From Rhodospirillales bacterium 70-18 (GTDB taxonomy: Bacteria > Pseudomonadota > Alphaproteobacteria > Acetobacterales > Acetobacteraceae), in NCBI GenBank assembly GCA_001899585.1, contig MKWE01000009.1:46660-110659 (forward strand): 64,000 nt of DNA, written 5' to 3'. Below the pieces are notes generated by a model, which saw only the letters and a list, made by a program, of their open reading frames with translations, was not told the DNA's origin and searched no databases. Of this stretch, positions 34,100-42,552 are shown piece by piece (position 1 is the first letter of the stretch; each line of letters starts with the position of its first letter). The position numbers and the translations under genes were made by a program.

Positions 34100-34537
34100 A
34101 TGGCGGTTCCGACCGACCCCCAGGCGCTGGCGCGCGCCTGTGCCGAGGCGATGTGGGCCGACGACGCCGCCAGCCGGGAGCTGGGCATGGTGCTGGAGGC
34201 GGTCGGGCCGGGCCGGGCGGTGATGGCCATGCCGGTCACCGCCGCCATGGTGAACGGCCATGGGCTGTGCCATGGCGGCTATATCTTCACCCTGTCCGAC
34301 TCCGCCTTCGCCTTCGCCTGCAACACCTATAACGACCGCGCGGTGGCGGCGCAGTGCAGCATCACCTACCTGCGCCCGGCCAGGCTGGGCGACCGGCTGA
34401 CCGCCACGGCCGCCGAGCGCGCCCGCGCCGGACGGCAGGCGATCTACGACATCACCGTGACCACGCCGGACGGCACGATCATCGCCGAATTCCGTGGCCA
34501 TTCCCGCACCACCGGCGGGGTTTTCTTCAAGGAGTGA
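34100..34537 (+). CDS. hotdog-fold thioesterase, PaaI-like
   Basis: A 145-residue hotdog thioesterase of PaaI size. NGHGLCHGGYIFTLSDSAFAF at about residues 51-71 holds the catalytic Asp/helix region, and ITYLRPARLGDRLTATA with GRQAIYDITVTTPDG are the conserved strands. In the phenylacetate pathway PaaI hydrolyses dead-end CoA thioesters to free coenzyme A. It starts 4 nt after the paaG-like stop and ends 4 nt before the ligase start. Confidence 0.88.
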   Translation: MAVPTDPQALARACAEAMWADDAASRELGMVLEAVGPGRAVMAMPVTAAMVNGHGLCHGGYIFTLSDSAFAFACNTYNDRAVAAQCSITYLRPARLGDRLTATAAERARAGRQAIYDITVTTPDGTIIAEFRGHSRTTGGVFFKE

Positions 34538-34541
34538 CGGC

Positions 34542-35855
34542 ATGAGCCTGCCCGACCTGTCGCCCCGGCCGGGCGAGCTGGAGCCGATCGAAACCGCCTC
34601 GCGCGACGAGATCGCCGGGGTGCAGACCAGCCGCCTCGCCTGGTCGCTGCGGCACGCCTATGAGAACGTGCCGCACTACCGGCGCAGTTTCGACGCCGCC
34701 GGGGTGCACCCCGACGATTTCCGCACCCTGGACGACCTGGCGAAATTCCCGTTCACCGCCAAGGCGGACCTGCGCGCGAACTACCCGTTCGGCATGTTCG
34801 CGGTGCCGCGCGAGCGGGTGGCGCGCATCCATGCCTCTTCCGGCACCACCGGCAAGCCGACGGTGGTGGGCTATACGCTGGCGGACATCGACACCTGGTC
34901 CAACCTGATGGCCCGGTCGATCCGCGCCTCCGGCGGGCGGGCGGGGATGATGGTGCATGTCGCCTATGGCTACGGGCTGTTCACCGGCGGGCTGGGCGCG
35001 CATTACGGCGCCGAGCGGCTGGGCTGCACGGTGGTGCCGATGTCTGGCGGGCAGACCGAACGGCAGGTGCAGCTGATCGCCGATTTCCGCCCCGACGTAA
35101 TCATGGTGACGCCCAGCTACATGCTGTCGATCCTGGATGGGTTCCGCGCCGCCGGGGTGGACCCGCGCGCCACCGGGCTGAAGGTGGGCATCTTCGGCGC
35201 CGAGCCGTGGACCAACGCGATGCGCCGCGAGATCGAGGACGCCTTCGCCATGCATGCCGTGGATATCTACGGCCTGTCGGAGGTGATGGGGCCGGGGGTG
35301 GCCTGCGAGTGCGTGGAGACCAAGGACGGGCTGCACATCTGGGAGGACCATTTCTTCCCCGAGGTGATCGACCCCGAGACCGGCCGCGTGCTGCCCGACG
35401 GCGAGGAGGGGGAGTTGGTGTTCACCTCGCTAACCAAGCAGGCGATGCCGGTGGTCCGCTACCGCACCCGCGACCTGACGCGCCTGCTGCCGGGCACCGC
35501 GCGCAGCATGCGGCGGATGATGAAGATCACCGGGCGCTCGGACGACATGATGATCATCCGGGGCGTGAACGTGTTCCCGACCCAGATCGAGGAACTCATT
35601 TTGCGCTACGACGGGCTGGCCGGGCACTACCAGGTGGTGCTGAGCCGCACCGGGCGGATGGACGAGATGGCGGTGCATGTGGAGGCGCGGCCCGAGTCCT
35701 GGGGGGCGGCGGCCGACGATGACGGGCGCGACCTTGCCGTGCGCATCAAGGAGCGGATCGGGGTGACCGCGCGCGTGGTGGTGGAGGCGCCGGGGCAGGT
35801 GGAACGCTCGCTGGGCAAGGCGCGGCGGGTGGTGGACAACCGGCCGCGCGACTGA
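34542..35855 (+). CDS. phenylacetate-CoA ligase family protein, PaaK-like
   Basis: A 437-residue AMP-forming ligase of normal PaaK length (430-440). ASSGTTGKPTVVGYT near residues 100-114 is the phosphate-binding loop; IYGLSEVMGPGVACEC the adenine/acid region; VRYRTRDLTRLL and TGRSDDMMIIRGVNVFPTQIE the hinge and C-terminal lid; SLGKARRVVDNR the catalytic Lys end. It activates phenylacetate or another aryl acid to its CoA ester. It has a GGAG box 8 nt upstream and completes a paaG-paaI-paaK order. The ring epoxidase genes (paaABCDE) are not in the window. Confidence 0.87.
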   Translation: MSLPDLSPRPGELEPIETASRDEIAGVQTSRLAWSLRHAYENVPHYRRSFDAAGVHPDDFRTLDDLAKFPFTAKADLRANYPFGMFAVPRERVARIHASSGTTGKPTVVGYTLADIDTWSNLMARSIRASGGRAGMMVHVAYGYGLFTGGLGAHYGAERLGCTVVPMSGGQTERQVQLIADFRPDVIMVTPSYMLSILDGFRAAGVDPRATGLKVGIFGAEPWTNAMRREIEDAFAMHAVDIYGLSEVMGPGVACECVETKDGLHIWEDHFFPEVIDPETGRVLPDGEEGELVFTSLTKQAMPVVRYRTRDLTRLLPGTARSMRRMMKITGRSDDMMIIRGVNVFPTQIEELILRYDGLAGHYQVVLSRTGRMDEMAVHVEARPESWGAAADDDGRDLAVRIKERIGVTARVVVEAPGQVERSLGKARRVVDNRPRD

Positions 35856-35884
35856 CGCCGGCCGCTCCGGGGGGCAAGGCGACC

Positions 35885-35927
35885 GGGGGGAGCAAGACGA
35901 ATGGCGGCGCGCTGCTCCGCTCCCCCC
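35885..35927. terminator. GC hairpin between convergent genes
   Basis: GGGGGGAGC (35885-35893) pairs perfectly with GCTCCCCCC (35919-35927) over a 25-nt loop. It lies between the ligase stop and the stop of the convergent amidohydrolase gene. There is no T-run, so termination efficiency is uncertain. Confidence 0.45.
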
Positions 35928-35950
35928 AGGAGCCAAGCCTCTGGCGGGTG

Positions 35951-37177
35951 TTACAGCGCCGCGCGATGCACCGCGCCGGCCTTGACCACCGCGCGGATGT
36001 TGCGCTCCGGCTGGGCCAGGATCGCCGCGTTCTCGAACGGATCGCCGTCGACCACCAGCAGGTCGGCGATGGCGCCCGGGGCGACCACGCCGAGGCGGCC
36101 CTCGTAGCCGATCAGCTTGGCGGCGATGGTGGTGGCGGCGGCGACGATGCCGCGGCTGTCCAGCACGCGGGCACGGATGGCGAATTCCTCGCTCTGGCGG
36201 ATATGGGTCTCGCCCAGCAGGTCGGTGCCGTAGGCCATGGTGAGGCCGGCGTCGCGCATGATCGAGAGGCTCTCGATGCCGGCGCCGCGCACCGCCTCGA
36301 TCTTGGCGATCGAGCCGGGGGGGAAGCCGAAGCGCGGGCCGTCCTGGGCCAGCGCCTCGTAGGTGACCAACGTGGGCACGGCCACGCAGCCGGCCGCCGC
36401 GGCCAGCCTGGCGGTGGCGGCGTCGATGCGGTTGCAGTGCTCCAGGCTGTGCACGCCGCAGCGCACGGCGCGGGCGATGGCGGGGCTGGTGTAGAGATGG
36501 GCGGAGACATAGGTCTCGGCGTCCTGCGCCTCCTGCACGGCGGCGCGCATCTCGTCCTCGGAATAGCCCTGCCAGGCGACCGGGTCGGTGGGGCTGGCGA
36601 CGCCGCCATTGGCCATGATCTTGATGAACATCGCGCCCTCGCGCAGTTCCTCGCGGGCCGCGCGGCGCACCTCGTCCACCCCGTCGGCGACGCGGCCGAG
36701 GGCGCCAAAATTGCGCCGCCAGCGGTTCGGCTCGTGCCAATCGTGGCGCGGGCGCAGGTCGGCATGGCCGCCGGTCTTGGCCAGCGACTTGCCGCAGACG
36801 ATCAGGCGCGGGCCGACCGCCAGGCCCTGCTCCACCGCCTCGGCCAGGGAATAGGGCGCGCCGCCCACGTCGCGCACGGTGGTGAAGCCGCGGTCCAGCA
36901 TGCCCTTCATGATCGGCAGGCTGCGCAGCACGGCCATGGCGTCGGGCAGCTGGCCGTTGGCCGAGAGGTTCATCATGCTGGCCACCACATGCACGTGGCA
37001 GTCGATCAGCCCGGGCATCAGCGTGCGGCCCTTGAGGTCGAGCACGAGCCGGTCGGGGGCGGAGACGTGCCGGGCCGCGAGGTCCTTGATGGTGCCGTCT
37101 TCCACCAGCACGTTGCCCTCCACCGGGGTATCCATCGTGGCGTCGGCGATGCGGGCGTTGGCGAACAGGATCTGCAT
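35951..37177 (-). CDS. metal-dependent amidohydrolase, prolidase-like
   Basis: A 408-residue amidohydrolase-superfamily TIM-barrel enzyme. LMPGLIDCHVHVVASM gives the first metal-binding HxH near residue 61; the carboxylated Lys is in MFIKIMANGGV; later ligands are in YVSAHLYT and VHSLEHCNRI, and the catalytic Asp in MAYGTDLLGE. The arrangement matches the bacterial Xaa-Pro dipeptidase/carboxypeptidase-like imidazolonepropionase-related group. It probably hydrolyses an acylated amino acid or cyclic amide. No signal peptide. It is a single gene, convergent with the paaK-like gene. Confidence 0.86.
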   Translation of the reverse strand: MQILFANARIADATMDTPVEGNVLVEDGTIKDLAARHVSAPDRLVLDLKGRTLMPGLIDCHVHVVASMMNLSANGQLPDAMAVLRSLPIMKGMLDRGFTTVRDVGGAPYSLAEAVEQGLAVGPRLIVCGKSLAKTGGHADLRPRHDWHEPNRWRRNFGALGRVADGVDEVRRAAREELREGAMFIKIMANGGVASPTDPVAWQGYSEDEMRAAVQEAQDAETYVSAHLYTSPAIARAVRCGVHSLEHCNRIDAATARLAAAAGCVAVPTLVTYEALAQDGPRFGFPPGSIAKIEAVRGAGIESLSIMRDAGLTMAYGTDLLGETHIRQSEEFAIRARVLDSRGIVAAATTIAAKLIGYEGRLGVVAPGAIADLLVVDGDPFENAAILAQPERNIRAVVKAGAVHRAAL

Positions 37178-37366
37178 GGGGCATCCATCTGGCAGGAGGT
37201 TGGGCCAGGTAGGCTAGCAGCCCCCCGGACGCTGGCAAGCGGCGGCGGTTGCGGCCAGAGCGATGCGTGGGCCGCAACGCAGGCATTGATCTGCCGCGCG
37301 GATCACATCATTGTGCGGCCGGAACGCGGGGCTCGCGTTCACGGAATAAGTGGGAGACCTAATGAA
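37178..37366. promoter_or_regulatory. divergent promoter region of aap operon and amidohydrolase
   Basis: 189 nt without a gene. TTGCGGCC (37249-37256) and GGCCGCAA (37270-37277) form a perfect inverted repeat with a 13-nt spacer, which could be an operator or a hairpin. GGGAG lies 10 nt before the aapJ start. No convincing -35/-10 pair recognised. Confidence 0.35.
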
Positions 37367-38401
37367 ATGATGAAAAAATTGACGATGACCGCTGGGGCAT
37401 TGTTCGCCACCGCGATGCTGGCCGCGCCCGCCCCGGCCTTCGCCGAGGGCACGGGTTCCGCCACCATCGACGCTATCATCAAGCGCGGCGAGCTGATCTG
37501 CGGCGTCGCCGGCAACAACGCGATGTTCTCGTTGCCCGACAGCAAGGGCGTGATGAAGGGAATGGATTCGGACAGCTGCCGCACCGTGGCCGCTGCCATC
37601 CTGGGCGACGCCAACAAGGTGAAGTTCGTGCCGCTGACGGCGCAGAACCGCTTCACGGCGCTGCAGTCCGGCGAGGTCGACCTGATCTACCGCTCGACCA
37701 CCTGGACGCTGGGGCGCGAGGCGAACCTGGGCGGGCTGTTCGCCAGCGTGAACTATTATGACGGCACCGGCTTCCTGGTGAAGGCCAGCGCCGGGGTGAA
37801 GTCGGCCAAGGAGATGGACGGCGCGACCATCTGCGTCTCCCCGGGCACCAGCACCGAGCTGGCGATCGCCGACTACTACCGGGTCAACAACATGAAGTTC
37901 ACGCCGATCCTGATCCAGGACGTGAACGAGATCCAGAACGCCTTCCTGTCGGGCCGCTGCGACGCCTATTCGACCGACAGCTCCAGCCTGGCGAGCTTCC
38001 GCTTCCAGCAGGGCGACAAGGCGAAGGACCTGGTGCTGCTGCCGGAGATCATCAGCAAGGAGCCGCTGGGCGGCATGGTGCGCAAGGGCGACGACAAGTT
38101 CTTCGACCTGGTGCGCTGGACCTTCTTCGCCACGCTGATCGCCGAGGAATACGGCGTCACCCAGGCCAATGTGGACACATTCATGACCAGCAACGTCCCG
38201 GACGTGCGCCGGCTGCTGGGCCTGGAAGGCGACATGGGCAAGGCGCTCGGGGTGGACAACAAGTTCGCCTACAACGCCATCAAGCAGGTGGGCAACTACG
38301 GCGAGATGTGGGAGCGCGACGTGACCCCGTTCGGCGTGCCGCGCGGCATCAACAACCTGTGGACCAAGGGCGGGCTGCAGTACGCGCCGCCGATGCGCTG
38401 A
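37367..38401 (+). CDS. aapJ: general L-amino-acid ABC transporter substrate-binding protein
   Basis: A 344-residue periplasmic binding protein with a signal peptide ending APAFAEG near residue 26. The mature start IDAIIKRGELICGVAG and the segments LTAQNRFTALQSGEVDLIYR and NLWTKGGLQYAPPMR are typical of AapJ/BztA. It binds a wide range of L-amino acids for AapQM-P. Two tandem ATGs, 37367 and 37370, are both usable. A GC-rich hairpin follows its stop, which commonly protects the upstream mRNA so that the binding protein is made in excess over the permeases. Confidence 0.92.
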   Translation: MMKKLTMTAGALFATAMLAAPAPAFAEGTGSATIDAIIKRGELICGVAGNNAMFSLPDSKGVMKGMDSDSCRTVAAAILGDANKVKFVPLTAQNRFTALQSGEVDLIYRSTTWTLGREANLGGLFASVNYYDGTGFLVKASAGVKSAKEMDGATICVSPGTSTELAIADYYRVNNMKFTPILIQDVNEIQNAFLSGRCDAYSTDSSSLASFRFQQGDKAKDLVLLPEIISKEPLGGMVRKGDDKFFDLVRWTFFATLIAEEYGVTQANVDTFMTSNVPDVRRLLGLEGDMGKALGVDNKFAYNAIKQVGNYGEMWERDVTPFGVPRGINNLWTKGGLQYAPPMR

Positions 38402-38412
38402 GCTGAGCGGAT

Positions 38413-38449
38413 CGCCGCCCGGCCTGCCGCATGCGGGGGCCGGGCGGCG
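38413..38449 (+). terminator. intercistronic hairpin after aapJ
   Basis: CGCCGCCCGGCC (38413-38424) pairs perfectly with GGCCGGGCGGCG (38438-38449) over a 13-nt loop that itself contains CCGCATGCGG. No T-run follows, so it is more likely an mRNA-stabilising or attenuating element between aapJ and aapQ than a full stop. Confidence 0.65.
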
Positions 38450-38639
38450 TGCGTGGATGGGTGGCAGGCCGTTGCGGGGGACCGGGGCGGCCTGCCGCAT
38501 ATCGGGGCTGCATGCGGGATTGATCTTGTGCCCCGGCATGCCGCACAATGCTGGTGGCTGTGATGCGCCTGCCGCACTTCTGTCGGCCTGGTTCTTGCTT
38601 GTTATTTTGACCTTAGATTAATAAAGGCTCGCCCCGTCG
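38450..38639 (+). other. aapJ-aapQ spacer with short repeats
   Basis: A long gap for genes of one transport operon (238 nt in total from the aapJ stop). TGCCGCA occurs four times across the spacer, at 38425, 38493, 38539 and 38570. The last 40 nt before aapQ turn AT-rich (TTATTTTGACCTTAGATTAATAAAG) in short blocks, which may hold a secondary promoter. Confidence 0.4.
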
Positions 38640-39851
38640 ATGTCCGCATCCTCCTCCGACCCGCGCTTCGCCGGCGGCCGCAAGCCACCCAGCAAGGGCA
38701 TCACGCTGAGCTGGGCCGACCCGAAGCTGCGTGCCATCGTCTGGCAGGTGGTGATCGTGGGGCTCGTGGCGGGGGCCATCTGGTACCTGGTGTCCAACAC
38801 CGCGGCCAACCTGGCACAGCGGCGGATCGCCACCGGCTTCGCCTTCCTCGGCCGCACCGCGGCCATACCTATCGGCGAGCACCTGATTCCGTACGACCCG
38901 TCGGTGAACACCTATGGCCGCGCCGTGGTCATCGGTATCCTGAACACGCTGAAGGTGGCGGTGGTCGGCATTATCCTCACCACCATCCTGGGCACCGCCA
39001 TCGGCATTGCCCAGTTGTCGCGCAACTGGCTGCTGGCGAAGCTGTCGGCGGCTTATGTGGAGTTCCTGCGCGACATCCCGGTGCTGCTGCAACTGCTGTT
39101 CTGGTACACCCTGGTGCAGACGCTGCCGGTGGTGCGTCAGGCCTGGAACCCGCTGCCCGGCGTGTTTATTTCCAACCGCGGCCTGCGGGTGCCGGAACTG
39201 GTCTGGCACGCGGCGCATACCTGGGCGCTGGTCGCCTTCCTGATCGGCGCGGCGCTGACCTTCGCGCTCAACCGGCGGGCCACCCGCGCGCAGGAGGCCA
39301 CCGGCGTGCGCCCGCGCGTCTGGCCGGCGGCGCTGGCGCTGCTGGTGGGGCTGCCGCTGCTGGTCTGGGCCGCCATGGGGGCGCCGTTCACGCTCGACAT
39401 GCCGGCCCGGCGCGGCTTCAATTTCCAGGGCGGCGGGCTGCTGAGCCCCGAATACGTGGCGTTGCTGGTGGGGCTGGTGCTGTACACCTCCACCTATGCC
39501 GCCGAGAACGTGCGCACCGGCATCCTGTCGGTGCCCACTGGCCAGTGGGAGGCCGCCGCCGCGCTGGGCCTGCGCCGCGGCACCGTGCTGCGCCAGGTCG
39601 TGCTGCCGCAGGCGCTGCGGGTGATTATCCCGCCGATGACCAGCACCTATCTCGGCATCACCAAGAACTCCTCGCTGGCGGTGGCGATCGGCTTCCAGGA
39701 CGTTGTGTCGATCGTGAACACCATCCTCAACCAGACTGGCCAGGCGATCGAGGGCATCGCACTGATCATGGCGGTGTACCTGAGCATCAGCCTGGGGATC
39801 AGCCTGTTCATGAACTGGTACAACGCGCGCATCGCGCTGGTGGAGCGTTGA
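38640..39851 (+). CDS. aapQ: general L-amino-acid ABC transporter permease
   Basis: A 403-residue polar-amino-acid permease of AapQ/BztB length (about 400), longer than the 220-240 residues of HisM-type proteins because of extra N-terminal helices and a central insertion. INGILNTLK-like entry GILNTLKVAVVGIILTT and the C-terminal coupling motif GQWEAAAALGLRRGTVLRQVVLPQALR are clear, as is MTSTYLGITKNSSLAVAIGF. It forms the membrane channel with AapM. A cytoplasmic N-terminal tail of about 30 residues precedes the first helix. aapM starts 4 nt after its stop. Confidence 0.92.
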   Translation: MSASSSDPRFAGGRKPPSKGITLSWADPKLRAIVWQVVIVGLVAGAIWYLVSNTAANLAQRRIATGFAFLGRTAAIPIGEHLIPYDPSVNTYGRAVVIGILNTLKVAVVGIILTTILGTAIGIAQLSRNWLLAKLSAAYVEFLRDIPVLLQLLFWYTLVQTLPVVRQAWNPLPGVFISNRGLRVPELVWHAAHTWALVAFLIGAALTFALNRRATRAQEATGVRPRVWPAALALLVGLPLLVWAAMGAPFTLDMPARRGFNFQGGGLLSPEYVALLVGLVLYTSTYAAENVRTGILSVPTGQWEAAAALGLRRGTVLRQVVLPQALRVIIPPMTSTYLGITKNSSLAVAIGFQDVVSIVNTILNQTGQAIEGIALIMAVYLSISLGISLFMNWYNARIALVER

Positions 39852-39855
39852 GCCG

Positions 39856-40998
39856 ATGAGCGCCATCGCCCCGGGCCATCACGTCGCCCAGCCCAGCCGC
39901 GAGCCGCCGCCGTCGCTGATCGCCGGGCCGCTCGCCTGGATGCGGACCAACCTGTTCAACTCCTGGCTGTCCACCGCAGTGACGCTGGCGCTGGGCTATC
40001 TCGTGCTGCGGATGGGCACGAGCTTCATCCAATGGGCCTTCATCCATGCGGTCTGGACGGTGCCCATGGGCGCCAACGGCACGCTCGACCCGGCGGCCTG
40101 CCGCGCCGCCCAGGGGGTGGGCGCGTGCTGGGCGGTGATCTGGGACAAGTACCGCTTCATCCTGTTCGGCCGCTACCCGTACGATCAGCAATGGCGCGCG
40201 GCCATCGTGGTGGTGCTGTTCATCGGCCTGTTCGTCGTCTCCGGCATGCGCCGGTTCTGGCGCAAGGAACTGGTGCTGATCTGGATCGGCACGCTCACGG
40301 TCATCGGCGTGCTGATGTGGGGCGGCGTGCTGGGCCTGACCTATGTCGGCCAGGACATCTGGGGCGGGCTGCCGATCACGCTGATCCTGTCCACCTTCGG
40401 GCTGGCGGTCGCCTTCCCGCTGGCGGTCCTGGTGGCGCTGGGGCGGCGATCCACCACGATGCCGGCGGTGCGCATGCTGTGCGTGCTGTATATCGAGCTG
40501 ATCCGCGGCGTGCCGCTGATCAGCCTGCTGTTCATGGCCAGCGTGATGTTCCCCCTGTTCATGCCGGAGGGGCTGAACCCCGACAAGCTGCTGCGCGCGC
40601 AGGTCGCCATCATCCTGTTCGCCGGCGCCTACCTGGCCGAGGTGGTGCGCGCCGGGCTGCAGGGCCTGCCGAAGGGCCAGTACGAGGCGGCCGACGCCAT
40701 CGGCCTGGGCTACTGGCGCAAGATGGGGCTGGTTATTCTGCCGCAGGCGCTGCGGCTGGTGATTCCGCCGCTGGTCAACACCTTCATCGGCTTCTTCAAG
40801 GACACCTCGCTGGTGCTGATCATCGGCATCTTCGACCTGCTGACCTCCGGCAAGGTGGCGGTGGCGGAGCCGATCTGGCAGGCCTACAGCACCGAGGTCT
40901 ATATCGTGCTGGCGCTGATCTATTTCGCCTTCTGCTTCTCCATGTCGCGCTACAGCCGCGGCCTGGAGCGTGAATTCGGCAAATCCGTTCGCCGCTGA
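39856..40998 (+). CDS. aapM: general L-amino-acid ABC transporter permease
   Basis: A 380-residue partner permease (AapM/BztC). It has several N-terminal hydrophobic segments, then the HisMQ-like core: GLPITLILSTFGLAVAFPLA, YIELIRGVPLISLLFM, the coupling loop KGQYEAADAIGLGYWRKM and PPLVNTFIGFFKDTSLVLII. It sits directly between aapQ and aapP with gaps of 4 and 18 nt. Confidence 0.92.
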   Translation: MSAIAPGHHVAQPSREPPPSLIAGPLAWMRTNLFNSWLSTAVTLALGYLVLRMGTSFIQWAFIHAVWTVPMGANGTLDPAACRAAQGVGACWAVIWDKYRFILFGRYPYDQQWRAAIVVVLFIGLFVVSGMRRFWRKELVLIWIGTLTVIGVLMWGGVLGLTYVGQDIWGGLPITLILSTFGLAVAFPLAVLVALGRRSTTMPAVRMLCVLYIELIRGVPLISLLFMASVMFPLFMPEGLNPDKLLRAQVAIILFAGAYLAEVVRAGLQGLPKGQYEAADAIGLGYWRKMGLVILPQALRLVIPPLVNTFIGFFKDTSLVLIIGIFDLLTSGKVAVAEPIWQAYSTEVYIVLALIYFAFCFSMSRYSRGLEREFGKSVRR

Positions 40999-41016
40999 GA
41001 CAGTGGGAAACCCAAT

Positions 41017-41778
41017 ATGAGCCAATCCGTGACCGGCGAAGCCCCGGCGATCCTGCTGGACAAGGTGAACAAGTGGTTCGGCGTGCTGCATGTGCTGCGC
41101 GACGTGTCCATGACCGTGGCGCAGAAGGAGAAGGTGGTCGTCTGCGGCCCGTCCGGCTCCGGCAAGTCCACACTGATCCGCTGCATCAACCGGCTGGAAA
41201 CCCACCAGGAGGGGCGCATCGTCGTCGATGGCACCGAGCTGACGGACGATACCCGCTCGCTGGACACCATCCGCCGCGAGGTCGGCATGGTGTTCCAGTC
41301 GTTCAACCTGTTCCCGCACCTGACCATCCTGGAGAACTGCACGCTGGCGCCGATCTGGGTGCGCAAGATCCCCAAGGCCGAGGCAGAGGAACTGGCGATG
41401 AGCTTCCTCACCCGCGTCAAGATCCCCGAGCAGGCGAAGAAATACCCCGGCCAGCTGTCCGGCGGCCAGCAGCAGCGCGTGGCCATTGCCCGCGCCCTGT
41501 GCATGCGCCCGAAGATCATGCTGTTCGACGAGCCGACCTCCGCCCTCGACCCCGAGATGATCAAGGAGGTGCTGGACACCATGATCGGCCTCGCTGAGGA
41601 CGGCATGACCATGGTCTGCGTGACCCACGAGATGGGCTTCGCGCGCCAGGTGGCCGACCGGGTGGTGTTCATGGACCGCGGCGAAATCGTCGAAAGTGGC
41701 ACGCCAGCCGAGATGTTCGAGAACCCGCAGACCGACCGGCTGCAACTCTTCCTCAGCCAGATCCTGCGCGGTCACTGA
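41017..41778 (+). CDS. aapP: general L-amino-acid ABC transporter ATPase
   Basis: A 253-residue ATP-binding subunit of the polar-amino-acid class: Walker [11 protein letters not shown] near residue 47, Q-loop [13 protein letters not shown], signature [15 protein letters not shown], Walker [15 protein letters not shown] and the H-loop [19 protein letters not shown]. It energises AapQM. Last gene of the aap operon; its stop is only 15 nt from the convergent flgD stop, with no obvious terminator between them. Confidence 0.94.
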   Translation: MSQSVTGEAPAILLDKVNKWFGVLHVLRDVSMTVAQKEKVVVCGPSGSGKSTLIRCINRLETHQEGRIVVDGTELTDDTRSLDTIRREVGMVFQSFNLFPHLTILENCTLAPIWVRKIPKAEAEELAMSFLTRVKIPEQAKKYPGQLSGGQQQRVAIARALCMRPKIMLFDEPTSALDPEMIKEVLDTMIGLAEDGMTMVCVTHEMGFARQVADRVVFMDRGEIVESGTPAEMFENPQTDRLQLFLSQILRGH

Positions 41779-41793
41779 AGCGGCCATCGGTGC

Positions 41794-42516
41794 TCAGTTG
41801 AGTATCGACTTCACCGCCGAGAAATCGACCGACAGCGCGCCGAGTTGCAGCGTCAGGCTGCCGCCGTTCTGCTGCACGCCGGTGGCGGTGCCGGTGACGC
41901 TGAACGGCAGCGCCTGCGTGGTGCCGTCGGCGGCGGCGCCCATCACCGCCACGCGATAGCTGCCATCGGGCAACTGGGTGCCGTTCACGTTGCGGCCGTC
42001 CCAGTTCCAGGTGTTGCTGCCGGCGGTGGCGTCCACCACCGCGTCGGTGATCTTGGTGCCGTTGTCGTTGTAGACCGCGATCGCCACCGGCCCCTTGGAG
42101 GGCGCGGCGAATTGCAGTGCCGCGCTGCCGCTCTGCAATGCCAGGTGGTCCGAGGTCACCGACACCTTGTGGCCCACCATCGAGGTCGATTGCAGCACGC
42201 CGGCCGCCTGGGTCAGCTGGATCAACTGGGTCAGGCTGGAATTAGTGTTGATCTGCTGCTCCACGCTGGAGAACTGCACCAGTTGGCTGGTGAACTGGTT
42301 GGTGTCCAGCGGGCTGGTCGGGTCCTGGTTCTGCAACTGGGTCATCAGCATCTTCAGGAAGGTTTGGAAATTGCCGGACAGCGAGCCCATCGCGGTCTGC
42401 GCCGTCGTCTGTGCGGTGGCCGAACCGGCGGTGGAGGCGCCCGAGGCGGCGTCGTTGGCCGCCTGGGTCAGGCTGGCGGCGGTCTGCTGCGCGGAGACGG
42501 TGGGGAGGCTCATCAT
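41794..42516 (-). CDS. flgD: flagellar hook assembly protein FlgD
   Basis: A 240-residue hook-capping protein. FQTFLKMLMTQLQNQDPTSP at about residues 50-69 with LDTNQFTSQLVQFSSVEQQI is the diagnostic FlgD N-terminus. The C-terminal half has the FlgD Tudor/Ig-like domains (NTWNWDGRNVNGTQLPDGSY). It caps the growing hook so FlgE subunits polymerise. Start at ATG 42516 or the adjacent ATG 42513. It is 36 nt downstream of fliK on the same strand. Confidence 0.94.
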   Translation of the reverse strand: MMSLPTVSAQQTAASLTQAANDAASGASTAGSATAQTTAQTAMGSLSGNFQTFLKMLMTQLQNQDPTSPLDTNQFTSQLVQFSSVEQQINTNSSLTQLIQLTQAAGVLQSTSMVGHKVSVTSDHLALQSGSAALQFAAPSKGPVAIAVYNDNGTKITDAVVDATAGSNTWNWDGRNVNGTQLPDGSYRVAVMGAAADGTTQALPFSVTGTATGVQQNGGSLTLQLGALSVDFSAVKSILN

Positions 42517-42552
42517 GCGTTCCTTTGCGGATCTCGGGGGCCGGTTTGCGGC

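Noticed and set aside
39808..41787. Minus-strand open frame (about 660 codons) antisense to aapM and aapP
   Set aside because: Rich in Asp/His/Gln/Arg with no recognisable domain; it is the mirror of two clear transporter genes.
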